Origin: Rhinopithecus roxellana
Lineage: Eukaryota > Chordata > Mammalia > Primates > Cercopithecidae
Assembly: GCF_007565055.1 (NCBI RefSeq)
Contig: NC_044563.1
Coordinates: 100,711,489 to 100,775,488, forward strand
Length of the DNA stretch: 64,000 bases
Direction: 5' to 3'
Shown here: one piece after another, positions 1 to 10,840 of the stretch
Numbering within the stretch: the first letter of the stretch is position 1
Layout of the letters: each line of letters begins with the position of its first letter
Made by a program: the position numbers and the translations under genes
Notes under the pieces: generated by a model
Databases searched by the model: none
What the model was told of the DNA's origin: nothing
What the model saw: the letters and a program-made list of their open reading frames with translations, nothing else

Positions 1-1746
1 GATAGTTTGCTAAGAATGATGGTTTCCAGCTGCATCCATGTCCCTACAAAGGACGCAAACTCATCCTTTTTTATGGCTGCATAATATTCCATGATGTATA
101 TGTGCCACATTTTCTTAATCCAGTCTGTCACAGATGGACATTTGGGTTGATTCCAAGTCTTTGCTATTGTGAATAGTGCTGCAATAAACATACGTGTGCA
201 TATGCCTTTATACTAACATGATTTATAATCCTTTGGGTATATACCCAATAATGGGCTTGCTAGGTCAAATGGTATTTCTAGCTCAGTTCCTCCTTGTACC
301 TCTGGTAGAATTCAGCTGTGAATCCATCTGGTCCTGGACTTTTTTTGGTGGGTAGGCTATTAATTATTGCCTCAATTTCAGAGCCTGCTATTGGTCTATT
401 CAGGGATTCAACTTCTTCCTGGTTTAGTCTCCGAAGAGGGTAAGGGTCCAGGAAATTATCCATTTCTTCTAGATTTTCTAGTTCGTTTGCGTAGAGGTGT
501 TTATAGTATTCTCTGATGGTAGTTTGTATTTCTGTGGGGTCGCTGGTGATATCCCCTTTATCAATTTTATTGCGTCTATTTCATTCTTCTCTTTTTTCTT
601 CTTTATTAGTCTTGCTAGTGGTCTGTCAATTTTGTTGATCTTTTCAAAAAACCAACTCCTGGATTCATTGATTTTTTGGAGGGCTTTTTGTGTCTCTATC
701 TCCTTCAGTTCTGCTCTGATCTTAGTTATTTCTTGCCTTCTGCTAGCTTTTGAATGGGTTTGCTCTTGCTTCTCCAGTTCTTTTAATTGTGATGTTACAG
801 TGTCAATTTTAGATCTTTCCTGCTTTCTCTTGTGGGCATTTAGTGCTATAAATTTCCCTCTCCACACTGCTTTAAATGTGTCCCAGAGATTCTGGTATGT
901 TGTATCTTTGTTCTCATTGGTTTCAAAGAACATCTTTATTTCTGCTTTCATTTCGTTATGTACCCAGTAGTCATTCAGGAGCAGGTTGTTCAGTTTCCAT
1001 GTAGTTGAGCGGTTTTGATTGGGTTTCTTAGTCCTGAGTTCTAGTTTGATTGCGCTGTGGTCTGAGAGACAGTTTGTTATCATTTCTGTTCTTGTGCATT
1101 TGCTAAGGAGTGCTTTACTTCCAATGATGTGGTCAATTTTGGAATAAGTGTGATGTGGTGCTGAGAAGAATGTATATTCTGTTGATTTGGGGTGGAGAGT
1201 TCTATAGATGTCTATTAGGTCCGCTTGGTGCAGAGATGAGTTCAATTCCTGGATATCCTTGTTAACTTTCTGTCTCGTTGATCTGTCTAATGTTGACAGT
1301 GGAGTGTTGAAATCTCCCATTATTATTGTATGGGAGTCTAACTCTCTTTGTAAGTCTCTAAGGACTTGCTTTATGAATCTGGGTGCTCCTGTATTGGGTG
1401 CATATATATTTAGGATAGTTAGCTCTTCCTGTTGAATTGATCCCTTTACCATTATGTAATGGCCTTCTTTGTCTCTTTTGATCTTTGATGGTTTAAAGTC
1501 TGTTTTATCAGAGACTAGGATTGCAACTCCTGCTTTTTTTTGTTCTCCATTTGCTTGGTAGATCTTCCTCCATCCCTTTATTTTGAGCCTATGTATGTCT
1601 CTGCATGTGAGATGGGTCTCCTGAATACAGCAGACTGATGGGTCTTGACTCTTTCTCCAGTTTGCCAGTCTGTGTCTTTTAATTGGAGCATTTAGTCCAT
1701 TTACATTTAAGGTCCATATTGTTATGTGTGAACTTGATCCTGCCAT
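1..1746 (-). pseudogene. L1 ORF2 (endonuclease/reverse transcriptase), RT core deleted
   Basis: The ATG at 1746 (MAGSSSHITI) opens 422 codons covering the APE-type endonuclease, including CIQETHL and the catalytic-His box SDHSAIK. In the family ORF2p nicks DNA and performs target-primed reverse transcription. A one-base loss at about 560 shifts the frame, and the reading resumes at 463 (MDNFLD). At about 278-284 an internal deletion fuses the early RT region (SPGPDGFTAEFYQRYKEEL) to the C-terminal region. The FADD active site and most of the thumb are therefore missing. Reverse transcriptase function is lost. Confidence 0.92.
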
Positions 1747-1809
1747 TATGACATTAACTGGTATTTTTGCTCGTTAGTTGATGCAGTTTCTTCCTAGCCT
1801 CGAAGGTCT

Positions 1810-2824
1810 TTACATTTTGGCATGTTTTTGCAATGGCTGGTACCGGTTGTTCCTTTCCATGTTTAGGGCTTCCTTCAGGGTCTCTTGTAAGGCAGGCCTG
1901 GTGGTGACAAAATCTCTAAGCAGTTGCTTATCTGTAAAGGATTTTATTTCTCCTTCACTGATGAAATTTAGTTTGGCTGGATATGAAATTCTGGGTTGAA
2001 AATTCTTTTCTTTAAGAATGTTGAATATTGGCCCCCACTCTCTTCTGGCTTGTAGAGTTTCTGCCGAGAGGTCTGCTGTTAGTCTGATAGGCTTCCCTTT
2101 GTGGATAACCCGACCTTTCTCTCTGGCTGCCCTTAAGATTCTTTCCTTCATTTCAACTTTGGTGAATCTGGCAATTATGTGTCTTGGAGTTGCTCTTCTC
2201 GAGGAGTATCTTTGTGGTGTTCTCTGTATTTCCTGAATTTGAATGTTGGCCTGCCCTACTAGGTTGGGGAAGTTCTCCTGGATGATATCCTGAAGAGTGT
2301 TTTCCAACTTGGTTCATTTTCCCCCTCACTTTCAGGCACTCCAATCAGACGTAGATTTGGTCTTTTTACATAAGCCCATACTTCTTGCAGGCTTTGTTCA
2401 TTTCTTTTTCTTCTTTTTTCTTTTGGTTTCTCTTCTCGCTTCATTTCATTCATTTGATCTTCAATCGCTGATACTCTTTCTTCCAGTTGATCGAGTCGGT
2501 TACTGAAGCTTGTGCATTTGTCACGTATTTCTCGTGTCATGGTTTTCATCTCTGTCATTTCATTTATGACCTTCTCTTCATTAATTAGTCAGCTATCAAT
2601 TCTTCCACTCTTTTTTCAAGATTTTTAGTTTCTTTGCGCTGGGTACGTAATTCCTCCTTTAGCTCTAAGAAGTTTGATGGACTGAAGCCTTCTTCTCTCA
2701 TCTCATCAAAGTCATTCTCTGACCAGCTTTGATCCATTGCTGGTGATGAGCTGCGCTCCTTTGCAGGGGGAGATGCGCTCTTATTTTTTGAATTTCCAGC
2801 TTTTCTGCCCTGCTTCTTCCCCAT
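1810..2824 (-). pseudogene. L1 ORF1 (RNA-binding chaperone), frameshifted
   Basis: The ATG at 2824 opens a frame beginning MGKKQGRKAG. In the family this protein is a trimeric nucleic-acid chaperone with an N-terminal coiled coil, an RRM and a C-terminal domain, which coats L1 RNA. Here the frame ends early at about 2585, where one base is missing compared with the copy at 5729. It resumes in another frame across the coiled coil, which is rich in E, K and L heptads, and shifts again at about 2311-2320, where one G of an 'atgg' is missing. The last 165 codons, ending HAKM at 1810, are intact. The gene cannot give a full ORF1p. Confidence 0.9.
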
Positions 2825-3857
2825 CTTTGTGGTTTTATCTGCTTCTGGTCTTTGATGATGGTGACGTACTGATGGGGTTTTGGTATAGGTATTCATCCTG
2901 TTTGATAGTTTTCCTACTAATAGTCAGGACCCTCAGCTGTAGGTCTGTTGGAGATTGCTTGAGGTCCACTCCAGACCTGTTTGCCTGGGTATCAGCAGCA
3001 GAGGTTGCAGAAGATAGAATATTGCTGAACAGCGAGTGTACCTGTCTGATTCTTACTTTGGAAGCTTCCTCTCAGGGGTGTACTCCACCCTGTGAGGTGT
3101 GGGGTGTCAGACTGCCCCTAGTGGGGGATGTCTCCCAGTTAGGCTACTTAGGGGTCAGGGACCCACTTGAGCAGGCAGTCTGTCCGTTCTCAGATCTCAA
3201 CCTCCGTGTTGGGAGATCCACTGCTCTCTTCAAAGCTGTCAGACAGAGTCGTTGGCATCCGCACAGGCCTCTGCTGCCTCCCCTGTTGTTGTTTAGCTGT
3301 GCCCTGTCCCCAGAGGTGGAGTCTACAGAGACAGGCAGGTTTCCTTGAGCTGCTGTGAGCTCCACCCAGTTCGAGCTTCCCAGCGGCTTTGTTTACCTAC
3401 TTAAGCCTCAGCAATGGCCGGCGCCTCTCCCCCAGCCTTGCTGCTGCCTTGCGGTTAGATTGCAGACTGCTGTGCTAGCAATGAGGGAGGCTCCGTGGCC
3501 GTGGGACCCTCCTGGCCAGGTGTGGGTATAATTTCCTGGTGTGCCCGTTTGCTTAAAGCGCAGTATTGGGGTGGGAATTACCCGATTTTCCAGGTGTTGT
3601 GTGTCTCAGTTCGCCTGGTTAGGAAAAGAGATTCCCTTCCCCCTTGCGCTTCCCAGGTGAGGCAACGCCTCGCCCTGCTTCAGCTCTCGCTGGTCGGGCT
3701 GCAGCAGCTAACCAGCACTGATTGTCCGGCACTCCCCAGTGAGATGACCCCAGTACCTCAGTTGAAAATGCAGAAATCACCAGTCTTCTGTGTCACTCGT
3801 GCCGGGAGTTGGAGACTGGAGCTCTTCCTATTCGGCCATCTTGCTCCGCCCCTCCCT
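2825..3857 (-). promoter_or_regulatory. L1 5' UTR with internal promoter region
   Basis: This is the GC-richer stretch upstream of the ORF1 ATG at 2824, matching the 5' UTRs at 4707-5728 and 43119-44156. In known L1s this region carries a sense Pol II promoter and an antisense promoter. The length of about 1.03 kb is that of older L1PA types rather than of the shorter human-specific form. Promoter activity is inferred from the family only. Confidence 0.8.
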
Positions 3858-4687
3858 GTATTTCCATGTTAACTCACAGAGCTATCATGGTGGTCTTACT
3901 AACTACAGTAATCTAAAGGATTCCTGATCTACTGGCAATCCCATCAGAAAGAAAATTAAATGAAATCTAATAAGGAATAAAAAATTTCCTTTCTCCCAAT
4001 TTCTCCCACCATGTTACTAGAAAACTCTCTGCAGAGGGTCAGATCTGCCTGTGGTTTCAAGCAGAACTTAAGTAATCCCCAAATATCATGAAATATTTAG
4101 GTCTCTGAAGGTCTACTGGTTTCCTCACTATTTCAACAAGGCAGAAAAACTTAAACGTTATTAACTATATGCATTTTTCATCAGAAAGGGAATTTAAGTG
4201 AAGACTTAGAGTATAATCATCCCAGGAGTTTTTAACACAGCGTGTGGCATGAACCTCTATTCTCCACCTTCTTTGACCCACCTTGCTAAGTGCAGCTCCA
4301 CCAAGTGCTATAGATAGAAGATATATTATCTCTCATAAATTAAGCTTATTTGACAACATGTGAACTTAAGCCATAACCTTTTTGCTTTTCCCATAAACTT
4401 TTTTTATATTCTAACTGCTACTAATAAAACTTTGTGTACATTATTTTGAAAAGCTGAAGCTGGATCCCAGAGGACCTTGCTGGGTTAGAGGAGGTAATGA
4501 GACTTACCAAAATCTCCTTTTGTACCTTTCTCACATTTGCTCACTTGAAAAACACTTTTGCTTTTTCATCTTGATCTTACATTAAATGGAATCCCATCTT
4601 CCCCATATGTAGTCAATAATAATTGCTTAATATATTATAGAAATTTAATGCTAAATTTTTAAGTTGCATATTGTCTTAGATTTTATT
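3858..4687. other. Single-copy spacer between two divergent L1 5' ends
   Basis: About 830 bp of AT-rich sequence with no long open frame. Around 4380-4440 there is an 'aataaaact' polyadenylation-like word and a faintly LTR-like look, but I could not assign a family. It separates two L1 5' UTRs that point away from each other, so any antisense L1 promoter activity would read into it from both sides. Confidence 0.6.
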
Positions 4688-4706
4688 AAGAAACCTTTCA
4701 AAGCTA
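4688..4706 (+). repeat. 5' target-site duplication of the L1 at 4707-11076
   Basis: AAGAAACCTTTCAAAGCTA is repeated exactly at 11077-11095 after the poly(A) tail. It is preceded by TT, giving the TT|AAGAAA target expected for L1 endonuclease. This proves a retrotransposition event and fixes the element ends. Confidence 0.93.
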
Positions 4707-5728
4707 GATGGCTGAATATGAAGAGCTCCAGTCTCCAACTCCCAGTGCGAGCGACACAGAAGATCAGTGATTTCTGCATTTTCAACTGAGGTACTGGGGT
4801 CATCTCACTAGGGAGTGCCGGACAATCGGTGCTGGTCAGCTGCTGCAGCCTGACCAGCGAGAGCTGAAGCAGGGCGAGGCATCACCTCACCTGGGAAGCG
4901 CAAGGGGGAAGGGAATCCCTTTTCCTAGCCAGGCGAACTGAGACACACAACACCTGGAAAATCGGGTAACTCCCACCCCAATACTGCGCTTTAAGCAAAC
5001 GGGCACACCAGGAGAATATATCCCACACCGGGCCGGGAGGGTCCCACGCCCACGGAGCCTCCCTCACTGCTAACACAGCAGTCTGTGGCGATCTATCCAC
5101 AAGGTAGCAGCGAGGCTAGGGGAGGGGCGCCGGCCATTGCTGAGGCTTAAGTAGGTAAACAAAGCCGCTGGGAAGCTCGAACTGGGTGGAGCTCACAGCA
5201 GCTCAAGGAAACCTGCCTGTCTCTGTAGACTCCACCTCTGGGGACAGGGCAGAGCTAAAAAAACAACAGGGGAAGCAGCAGAGGCCTGGGCAGACACGAA
5301 CGACTCTGTCTGACAGCTTTGAAGAGAGCAGTGGATCTCCCAACATGGAGGTTGAGATCTGAGAACGGACAGACTGCCTGCTCAAGTGGGTCCCTGACCC
5401 CTGAGTAGTCTAACTGGGAGACATCCCCCACTAGGGGCAGTCTGACACCCCACACCTCACAGGGTGGAGTACACCCCTGAGAGGAAGCTTCCAAAGTAAG
5501 AATCAGACAGGTACACTCGCTGTTCAGCAATATTCTATTTTCTGCAACCTCTGCTTCTGATACCCAGGCAAAAAGGGTCTGGAGTGGACCTCAAGCAATC
5601 TCCAACAGACCTATAGCTGAGGGTCCTGACTGTCAGAAGGAAAACTATCGAACAGGAAGGACACCTATACCAAAACCCCATCAGTACGTCACCATCATCA
5701 AAGACCAGAGACAGATAAAACCACAAAG
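4707..5728 (+). promoter_or_regulatory. L1 5' UTR with internal promoter region
   Basis: 1022 bp upstream of the ORF1 ATG. It is GC-rich near 5040-5160 and closely matches 2825-3857 and 43119-44156. Known L1 5' UTRs hold the sense promoter at the extreme 5' end and an antisense promoter further in. On the minus strand an open frame of about 72 codons (5100 to 4882) is present in the zone where primate L1 ORF0 lies, but it begins with GTG here, so I do not call it a gene. Confidence 0.8.
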
Positions 5729-6951
5729 ATGGGGAAAAAGCAGGGCAGAAAAGCTGGATATTCAAAAAATAAGAGCGCATCTCCCCCTGCAAAGGAGCGC
5801 AGCACATCGCCAGCAACGGATCAAAGCTGGTCAGAGAATGACTTTGACGAGATGAGAGAAGAAGGCTTCAGTCCATCAAACTTCTCAGAGCTAAAGGAGG
5901 AATTACGTACCCAGCACAAAGAAACTAAAAATCTTGAAAAAAGAGTGGAAGAATTGACAGCTAGACTAATTAATGCAGAGAAGGTCATAAATGAAATGAC
6001 AGAGATGAAAACCATGACACGAGAAATACGTGACAAATGCACAAGCTTCAGTAACCGACTCGATCAACTGGAAGAAAGAGTATCAGCGATTGAAGATCAA
6101 ATGAATGAAATGAAGCGAGAAGAGAAACCAAAAGAAAAAAGAAGAAAAAGAAATGAACAAAGCCTGCAAGAAGTATGGGCTTATGTAAAAAGACCAAATC
6201 TACGTCTGAGTGGGGTGCCTGAAAGTGAGGGGGAAAATGAACCAAGTTGGAAAACACTCTTCAGGATATCATCCAGGAAAACTTCCCCAACCTAGTAGGG
6301 CAGGGCAACATTCAAATTCAGGAAATACAGAGAACACCACAAAGATACTCCTCAAGAAGAGCAACTCCAAGACACATATTGCCAGATTCACCAAAGCTGA
6401 AATGAATGAAAGAATCTTTTTTTTTTTTTTTTTTTTTTTATTATACTTTAAGTTCTAGGGTACATGTGCATAACGTGCAGGTTTGTTACATATGTAAACT
6501 TATGCCATGTTGGTGTGCTGCACCCATCAACTCGTCAGCACCCATCAATTCATCATTTATATCATGTATAACTCCCCAATGCAATCCCTCCCTCCTCCCC
6601 CCTCCCCCCTCCCCATGATAGATCTTAAGGGCAGCCAGAGAGAAAGGTCGGGTTACCCACAAAGGGAAGCCTATCAGACTAACAGCAGACCTCTCGGCAG
6701 AAACTCTACAAGCCAGAAGAGAGTGGGGGCCAATACTCAACATTCTTAAAGAAAAGAATTTTCAACCCAGAATTTCATATCCAGCCAAACTAAATTTCAT
6801 CAGTGAAGGAGAAATAAAATCCTTTACAGATAAGCAACTGCTTAGAGATTTTGTCACCACCAGGCCTGCCTTACAAGAGACCCTGAAGGAAGCCCTAAAC
6901 ATGGAAAGGAACAACCGGTACCAGCCATTGCAAAAACATGCCAAAATGTAA
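5729..6951 (+). pseudogene. L1 ORF1, frameshifted and split by a nested L1 fragment
   Basis: The ATG at 5729 opens MGKKQGRKAGYSKNK. Residues from about 45 to 150 form a long charged heptad-rich coiled coil and the RRM begins near RPNLRL. One base is missing at about 6234-6243, the same lesion as in the L1 at 1-3857, so the frame ends at 6295. The RRM is then cut at 6419 by an inverted L1 3' end (6419-6621). The remaining C-terminal part continues to the TAA at 6949-6951. In the family ORF1p is the RNA chaperone of the L1 RNP, and this copy cannot make it. Confidence 0.92.
6419..6621 (-). mobile_element. Nested 5'-truncated L1 3' end inserted in ORF1
   Basis: A run of T (from 6419) is followed by the reverse complement of the L1 3' UTR up to the G-rich tract, 203 bp in all. 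The host reads ATCTT at 6414-6418 and again at 6622-6626, a 5-bp duplication. The top-strand site is TCTT|AA, a good L1 endonuclease target, so target-primed insertion fits. It matches the L1 3' end at 63084-63270 with one mismatch that I can see. Confidence 0.92.
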
Positions 6952-7014
6952 AGACCTTCGAGGCTAGGAAGAAACTGCATCAACTAACGAGCAAAAATAC
7001 CAGTTAATGTCATA

Positions 7015-10000
7015 ATGGCAGGATCAAGTTCACACATAACAATATGAACCTTAAATGTAAATGGACTAAATGCTCCAATTAAAAGACACAGACTGGCAAA
7101 CTGGATAAAGAGTCAAGACCCATCAGTCTGCTGTATTCAGGAGACCCATCTCACATGCAGAGACATACATAGGCTCAAAATAAAGGGATGGAGGAAGATC
7201 TACCAAGCAAATGGAGAACAAAAAAAAGCAGGGGTTGCAATCCTAGTGTCTGATAAAACAGACTTTAAACCATCAAAGATCAAAAGAGACAAAGAAGGCC
7301 ATTACATAATGGTAAAGGGATCAATTCAACAGGAAGAGCTAACTCTCCTAAATATATATGCACCCAATACAGGAGCACCCAGATTCATAAAGCAAGTCCT
7401 TAGAGACTTACAAAGAGACTTAGACTCCCATACAATAATAATGGGAGACTTCAACACTCCACTGTCAACATTAGACAGATCAACGAGACAGAAAGTTAAC
7501 AAGGATATCCAGGAATTGAACTCATCTCTGCACCAAGCGGACCTAATAGACATCTATAGAACTCTCCACCCCAAATCAACAGAATATACATTCTTCTCAG
7601 CACCACATCACACTTATTCCAAAATTGACCACATAATTGGAAGTAAAGCACTCCTCCGCAAATGTAAAAGAACAGAAATGATAACAAACTGTCTCTCAGA
7701 CCACAGCGCAATCAAACTAGAACTCAGGACAAAAAACTAAATCAAAACCGCTCAACTACATGGAACCTGAACAACCTGCTCCTGAATGACTACTGGGTAC
7801 ATAACGAAATGAAAGCAGAAATAAAGATGTTCTTTGAAACCAATGAGAACAAAGATACAACATACCAGAATCTCTGGGACACATTTAAAGCAGTGTGGAG
7901 AGGGAAATTTATAGCACTAAATGCCCACAAGAGAAAGGAGGAAAGATCTAAAATTGACACTCTAACATCACAATTAAAAGAACTAGAGAGGGAAGAGCAA
8001 ACCCATTCAAAAGCTAGCAGAAGGCAAGAAATAACTAAGATCAGAGCAGAACTGAAGGAGATAGAGACACAAAAAGCCCTCCAAAAAATCAATGAATCCA
8101 GGAGTTGGTTTTTTGAAAAGATCAACAAAATTGATAGACCGCTAGCAAGACTAATAAAGAAGAAATGAGAGAGGAATCAAATAGACGCAATAAAAAATGA
8201 TAAAGGGGATATCACCACCGACCCCACAGAAATACAAACTACCATCAGAGAATACTATAAACACCTCTATGCAAATCAACTAGAAAATCTAGAAGAAATG
8301 GATAATTTCCTGGACACTTACACTCTTCCAAGACTAAACCAGGAAGAATTTGAATCCCTGAATAGACCAATAGCAGGCTCTGAAATAGAGGCAACAATTA
8401 ATAGCCTATCCACCAAAAAAAGTCCAGGACCAGATGGATTCACAGCTGAATTCTACCAGAGGTACAAGGAGGAGCTGGTACCATTCCTTCTGAAACTATT
8501 CCAATCAATTGAAAAAGACGGAATCCTCCCTAACTCATTTTATGAGGCCAACATCATCCTGATACCAAAGCCTGGCAGAGACACAACAAAAAAAGAAAAT
8601 TTTAGACCAATATCCCTGATGAACATCGATGCAAAAATCCTCAATAAAATACTGGCAAAACGGATTCAGCAGCACATCAAAAAGCTTATCCACCATGATC
8701 AAGTGGGCTTCATCCCTGGGATGCAAGGCTGGTTCAACATTCACAAATCAAAAAACGTAATCCAGCATATAAACAGAACCAAAGACAAGAACCACATGAA
8801 TATCTCAATAGATGCAGAAAAGGCTTTTGACAAAATTCAACAGCCCTTCATGCTAAAAACTCTCAATAAATTCGGTATTGATGGAACGTGCCTCAAAATA
8901 ATAAGAGCTATTTATGACAAACCCACAGCCTAATATCATACTGAATGGGCAAAAACTGGAAAAATTCCCTTTGAAAACTGGCACAAGACAGGGATGCCCT
9001 CTCTCACCACTCCTATTCAACATAGTCTTGGAAGTTCTGGCTAGGGCAATCAGGCAAGAGAAAGAAATCAAGGGTATCCAGTTAGGAAAAGAAGAAGTCA
9101 AATTGTCCCTGTTTGCAGATGACATGATTGTATATTTAGAAAACCCCATCGTCTCAGCCCAAAATCTCCTTAAGCTGATAAGCAACTTCAGCAAAGTCTC
9201 AGGATACAAAATTAATGTGCAAAAATCACAAGCATTCTTATACACCAGTAACAGACAAGCAGAGAGCCAAATCAGGAATGAACTTCCATTCACAATTGCT
9301 TCAAAGAGAATAAAATACCTAGGAATCCAACTTACAAGGGATGTCAAGGACCTCTTCAAGGAGAACTACAAACCACTGCTCAGTGAAATCAAAGAGGACA
9401 CAAACAAATGGAAGAACATACCATGCTCATGGATAGGAAGAATCAATATGATGAAAATGGCCATACTGCCCAAGGTAATTTATAAATTCAATGCCATCCC
9501 CATCAAGCTACCAATGAGTTTCTTCACAGAATTGGAAAAAACTGCTTTAAAGTTCATATGGTACCAAAAAAGATCCCGCATTGCCAAGACAATCCTAAGT
9601 CAAAAGGACAAAGCTGGAGGCGTCACGCTACCTGACTTCAAACTATACTACAAGGCTACAGTAACCAAAACAGCACGGTACTGGTACCAAAACAGAGATA
9701 TAGACCAATGGAACAAAACAGAGTCCTCGGAAATAATACCACACATCTACAGCCATCTGATCTTTGACAAACCTGAGAGAAACAAGAAATGGGGAAAGGA
9801 TTCCCTATTTAATAAATGGTGCTGGGAAAATTGGCTAGCCATAAGTAGAAAGCTGAAACTGGATCCTTTCCTTACGCCTTATACGAAGATTAATTCAAGA
9901 TGGATAAGAGACTTAAATGTTAGACCTAATACCATAAAAACCCTAGAAGAAAATCTAGGTAGTACCATTCAGGACATAGGCATGGGCAAGGACTTCATGT

Positions 10001-10840
10001 CTAAAACACCAAAAGCAATGGCAGCAAAAGCCAAAATTGACAAATGGAATCTAATTAAACTAAAGAGCTTCTGCACAGCAAAAGAAACTACCATCAGAGT
10101 GAACAGGCAACCTACAGAATGGGAGAAAATTTTTGCAATCTACTCATCTGACAAAGGGCTAATATCCAGAATCTACAAAGAACTCAAACAAATATACAAG
10201 AAAAAAACAAACAACCACATCAAAGAGTGGGCAAAGGATATGAACAGACATTTCTCAAAAGAAGACATTCATACAGCCAACAGACACATGAAAAAATGCT
10301 CATCATCACTGGCCATCAGAGAAATGCAAATCAAAACCACAATGAGATACCATCTCACACCAGTTACAATGGCAATCATTAAAAAATCAGGAAACAACAG
10401 GTGTTGGAGAGGATGTGGAGAAATAGGAACACTTTTACTGTTGGTGGGATTGTAAACTAGTTCAACCATTATGGAAAACAGTATGGCAATTCCTCAAGGA
10501 TCTAGAACTAGATGTACCATATGACCCAGCCATCCCACTACTGGGTATATACCCAAAGGATTATAAATTATTCTACTACAAAGACACATGCACACGTATG
10601 TTTATTGCAGCACTATTCACAATAGCAAAGACTTGGAATCAACCCAAATGTCCATCTGTGACAGACTGGATTAAGAAAATGTGGCACATATACACCATGG
10701 AATACTATGCAGCCATAAAAAAGGATGAGTTTGCGTCCTTTGTAGGGACATGGATGCAGCTGGAAACCATCATTCTTAGCAAACTATCACAAGAAGAGAA
10801 AATCAAACACCGCATGTTCTCACTCATAGGTGGGAACTGA
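7015..10840 (+). pseudogene. L1 ORF2, multiply inactivated
   Basis: The ATG at 7015-7017 starts MAGSSSHITI, but codon 11 is TGA (7045-7047) where the copy at 1746 has TGG. The endonuclease region runs to 7738 with CIQETHL and SDHSAIK, where a one-base loss shifts frame. A second stop lies at 8166-8168. The RT palm follows, then a one-base insertion at about 8930 shifts the frame into 8914-10455, which holds FADD at 9112-9123. Near 10435 bases are lost in the Cys-rich C-terminus (CWRGCGEIGTLL...), and the last frame ends at 10840. In the family this is the endonuclease/reverse transcriptase. No functional product is possible. Confidence 0.93.

Larger units (their letters stand above)
1..3857 (-). 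mobile_element. L1 retrotransposon (young Old World monkey L1PA/L1RS type), internally deleted, 3' end outside window
   Basis: Reading on the minus strand, the 5' end lies near 3857 (start of the L1 'agatggccgaatagg' box at about 3844) and is followed by a 5' UTR of about 1.03 kb, ORF1 (2824 to 1810), the inter-ORF spacer and ORF2 from 1746. At about 278-284 the sequence jumps from the fingers part of the reverse transcriptase region straight to the C-terminal part of ORF2, which removes about 2.0 kb compared with the intact-length copy at 4707-11076. The 3' UTR and poly(A) lie beyond position 1, so no target-site duplication can be tested. The copy is very similar to the L1 at 4707-11076 and shares one ORF1 frameshift with it. 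Confidence 0.95.

Noticed and set aside
2737..3365. Open frames of up to 203 codons over the first L1 5' UTR and their counterparts at 5203-5816 and 43603-44244
   Set aside because: They are read against or across L1 5' UTR sequence, have no shared start and recur only because the L1 copies are similar.
8298..10455. Long reverse-transcriptase frames that could suggest a retron or diversity-generating element
   Set aside because: They lie in a clear L1 context with ORF1, endonuclease, 3' UTR, poly(A) and target-site duplication. They are broken L1 ORF2.
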